A DNA stretch of 64,000 nucleotides from Neobacillus mesonae. Lineage in GTDB: Bacteria; Bacillota; Bacilli; Bacillales; Cytobacillaceae. Below are positions 63,069-64,000 of the stretch, piece after piece. The DNA lies in assembly GCF_001636315.1 (NCBI RefSeq), contig NZ_KV440949.1:230703-294702 (forward strand), in the 5' to 3' direction. The stretch's first letter is position 1. The number at the start of each line of letters is the position of its first letter. The position numbers and the translations under genes are program-made. The notes below the pieces were generated by a model. It was not told the DNA's origin. It did no database searches and saw only the letters and a program-made list of their open reading frames with translations.

Positions 63069-63242
63069 GCAATGTACGCCTCCTAATCTTATCTTCCTTC
63101 ATTTTATTTATCTATGATAGAAAGGTCAACTCCATTTACGAATATAATTTTATTTTTTTAAAATAATATTCGGTTTTTATGTACATTTCTTTCATTTTCA
63201 ATTATAATCCTAGTGAAAATATCTAAAATGCGAACGAAGGGG
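63069..63242. other. divergent spacer between Rieske and NCS2 genes
   Basis: AT-rich, about 174 bp. No clear dyad or -24/-12 promoter was seen; promoters for both directions must lie here. Confidence 0.35.
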
Positions 63243-64000
63243 ATGCGGAGCTTGAATAGAAAGAATAATATCCTAATAGGGGTAGACGACAAAATTAGTT
63301 TCGGTAAGGCCCTGCTTTTAGGAGCACAGCACGTATTAGCAATGGACTTATACATTGCACCAATTATTATTGCCGGGCTGCTTTCCTTAAGTACAGAAAA
63401 CACGTCCTTTTTTATCCAAATGTGCTTTTTGGCGACGGGGATTGCCACATTAATTCAAACGGGGATTGGCATTAAGCTTCCTGTCGTACAGGGTCCTTCC
63501 TATGTCCCTGTTGGCGCCATCGCAGCCATTGGCGGCAAACTTGGATTAGGGGCCATTGCCGGAAGCCTGATCCCAGGTGCCATCATCATTGCCATTTTAG
63601 GCTTTCCATTAAAGTGGTTTGCAAAGGCCGTAAGAAAATTTATTCCACCGCTTGTTGGCGGGACTGTTATTATTATTGTCGGTATCTCGTTAATGCCGAT
63701 TGGTATGAATAACATTTATTATGCTGAAGGAAAAATTGGCACGAACATTTTAATTGCGGCGATTTCCGCTGGTGTACTTGTAATCTGTATGATGCTTGGC
63801 CGAAAAATGCACGGCGTTGGAACATTCTTCCGCTTGGTTTCCGTTTTACTTGCGATTGCCGTTGGAACGATTGCAGCCAGCTTTTTAGGTGCTGTAGATT
63901 TTTCACCTGTAAAAGAAGCAGCTTGGTTCTCATTGCCATCGTTATTCCCATTTGGAAAACCAGTGTTTGACCTGAGTGCTATTTTGACGATTACTTTTGT
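63243..64000 (+). CDS. NCS2 family uracil/xanthine-type permease, N-terminal part (runs off window)
   Basis: Open frame to the end of the window. Reads MRSLNRKNNILIGVDDKISF, then GKALLLGAQHVLAMDLYIAP, the typical NCS2 start with the QH motif of helix 1, then VQGPSYVPVGAIAAIGG, the loop of helix 3. These transporters import nucleobases such as xanthine or uracil. Start is uncertain: ATG 63243 directly abuts AAGGGG, while TTG 63252 in the same frame has better spacing. Being next to molybdenum-hydroxylase genes suggests a purine-like or other N-heterocyclic substrate (inference). Confidence 0.85.
   Translation, partial: MRSLNRKNNILIGVDDKISFGKALLLGAQHVLAMDLYIAPIIIAGLLSLSTENTSFFIQMCFLATGIATLIQTGIGIKLPVVQGPSYVPVGAIAAIGGKLGLGAIAGSLIPGAIIIAILGFPLKWFAKAVRKFIPPLVGGTVIIIVGISLMPIGMNNIYYAEGKIGTNILIAAISAGVLVICMMLGRKMHGVGTFFRLVSVLLAIAVGTIAASFLGAVDFSPVKEAAWFSLPSLFPFGKPVFDLSAILTITF

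Overview
The window looks like a chromosomal segment of a low-GC Gram-positive Bacillaceae bacterium. The support is: AGGAGG-type ribosome binding sites on nearly every gene, frequent TTG/GTG starts, a qoxABCD quinol oxidase operon with a lipoprotein QoxA, a FosB thiol transferase, CitST/DctSR-type two-component genes and lipoboxes typical of Firmicutes. The genus cannot be fixed from sequence alone. No tRNA, rRNA or CRISPR was found.

Layout. 1-70: 5' end of a methionine aminopeptidase gene. 420-3176: taurine-type ABC transporter tauC-tauA-tauB, with tauA cut by one in-frame TAA. 3227-12749: a taurine dissimilation block (ald, tpa, xsc, two amino-acid permeases, GntR/UTRA regulator). Taurine plus pyruvate would give sulfoacetaldehyde plus alanine (Tpa), alanine would be recycled to pyruvate (Ald), and sulfoacetaldehyde would go to acetyl phosphate plus sulfite (Xsc). 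A shared 17-bp dyad in front of ald and of the distal permease suggests one GntR regulon. 12885-16225: LysR regulator, Gate-domain membrane protein and amidohydrolase. 16344-16715: array of 52-bp palindromic repeats. 16716-23641: two GNATs, a DctSR-like two-component system and a TctCBA tricarboxylate transporter. 23833-25280: a complete IS150-group IS3 element with TIRs, TSD and a -1 frameshift heptamer, inserted into a terminator. 25331-32317: GrpB, several GNATs, GyrI-like protein, FosB, M3 peptidase, phosphatase and SDR. 32375-32880: a second array of the same 52-bp repeat family. 33079-37302: MenC/N-acylamino-acid racemase translationally coupled to a GNAT, a beta-propeller protein and a membrane protein behind a PadR remnant. 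37462-41595: small membrane protein and qoxDCBA with a perfect FNR-type box.

42149-64000 is a catabolic island. It holds DUF3870, a class III aminotransferase, an acyl-CoA dehydrogenase plus a CaiB-type CoA transferase behind a terminator-bearing structured leader, an OYE/FadH-type iron-sulfur flavoprotein, a sigma-54 activator, an SSS symporter with a 47-aa partner, PxpABC 5-oxoprolinase genes with a biotin-carrier protein, XdhC plus a CoxGSLM molybdenum hydroxylase, an endonuclease I-like protein, a Rieske oxygenase and a truncated NCS2 permease. Two well-formed -24/-12 promoters, one reading into the OYE gene and one into the symporter pair, tie these to the local sigma-54 activator. The substrate of this island cannot be named from sequence; an N-containing or N-heterocyclic compound is an inference.

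The least explained structures are the two 52-bp repeat arrays, a 21-bp iteron-like array (53280-53485) inside the pxp operon, the leader at 46359-46556 and a nested hairpin at 13845-13896.
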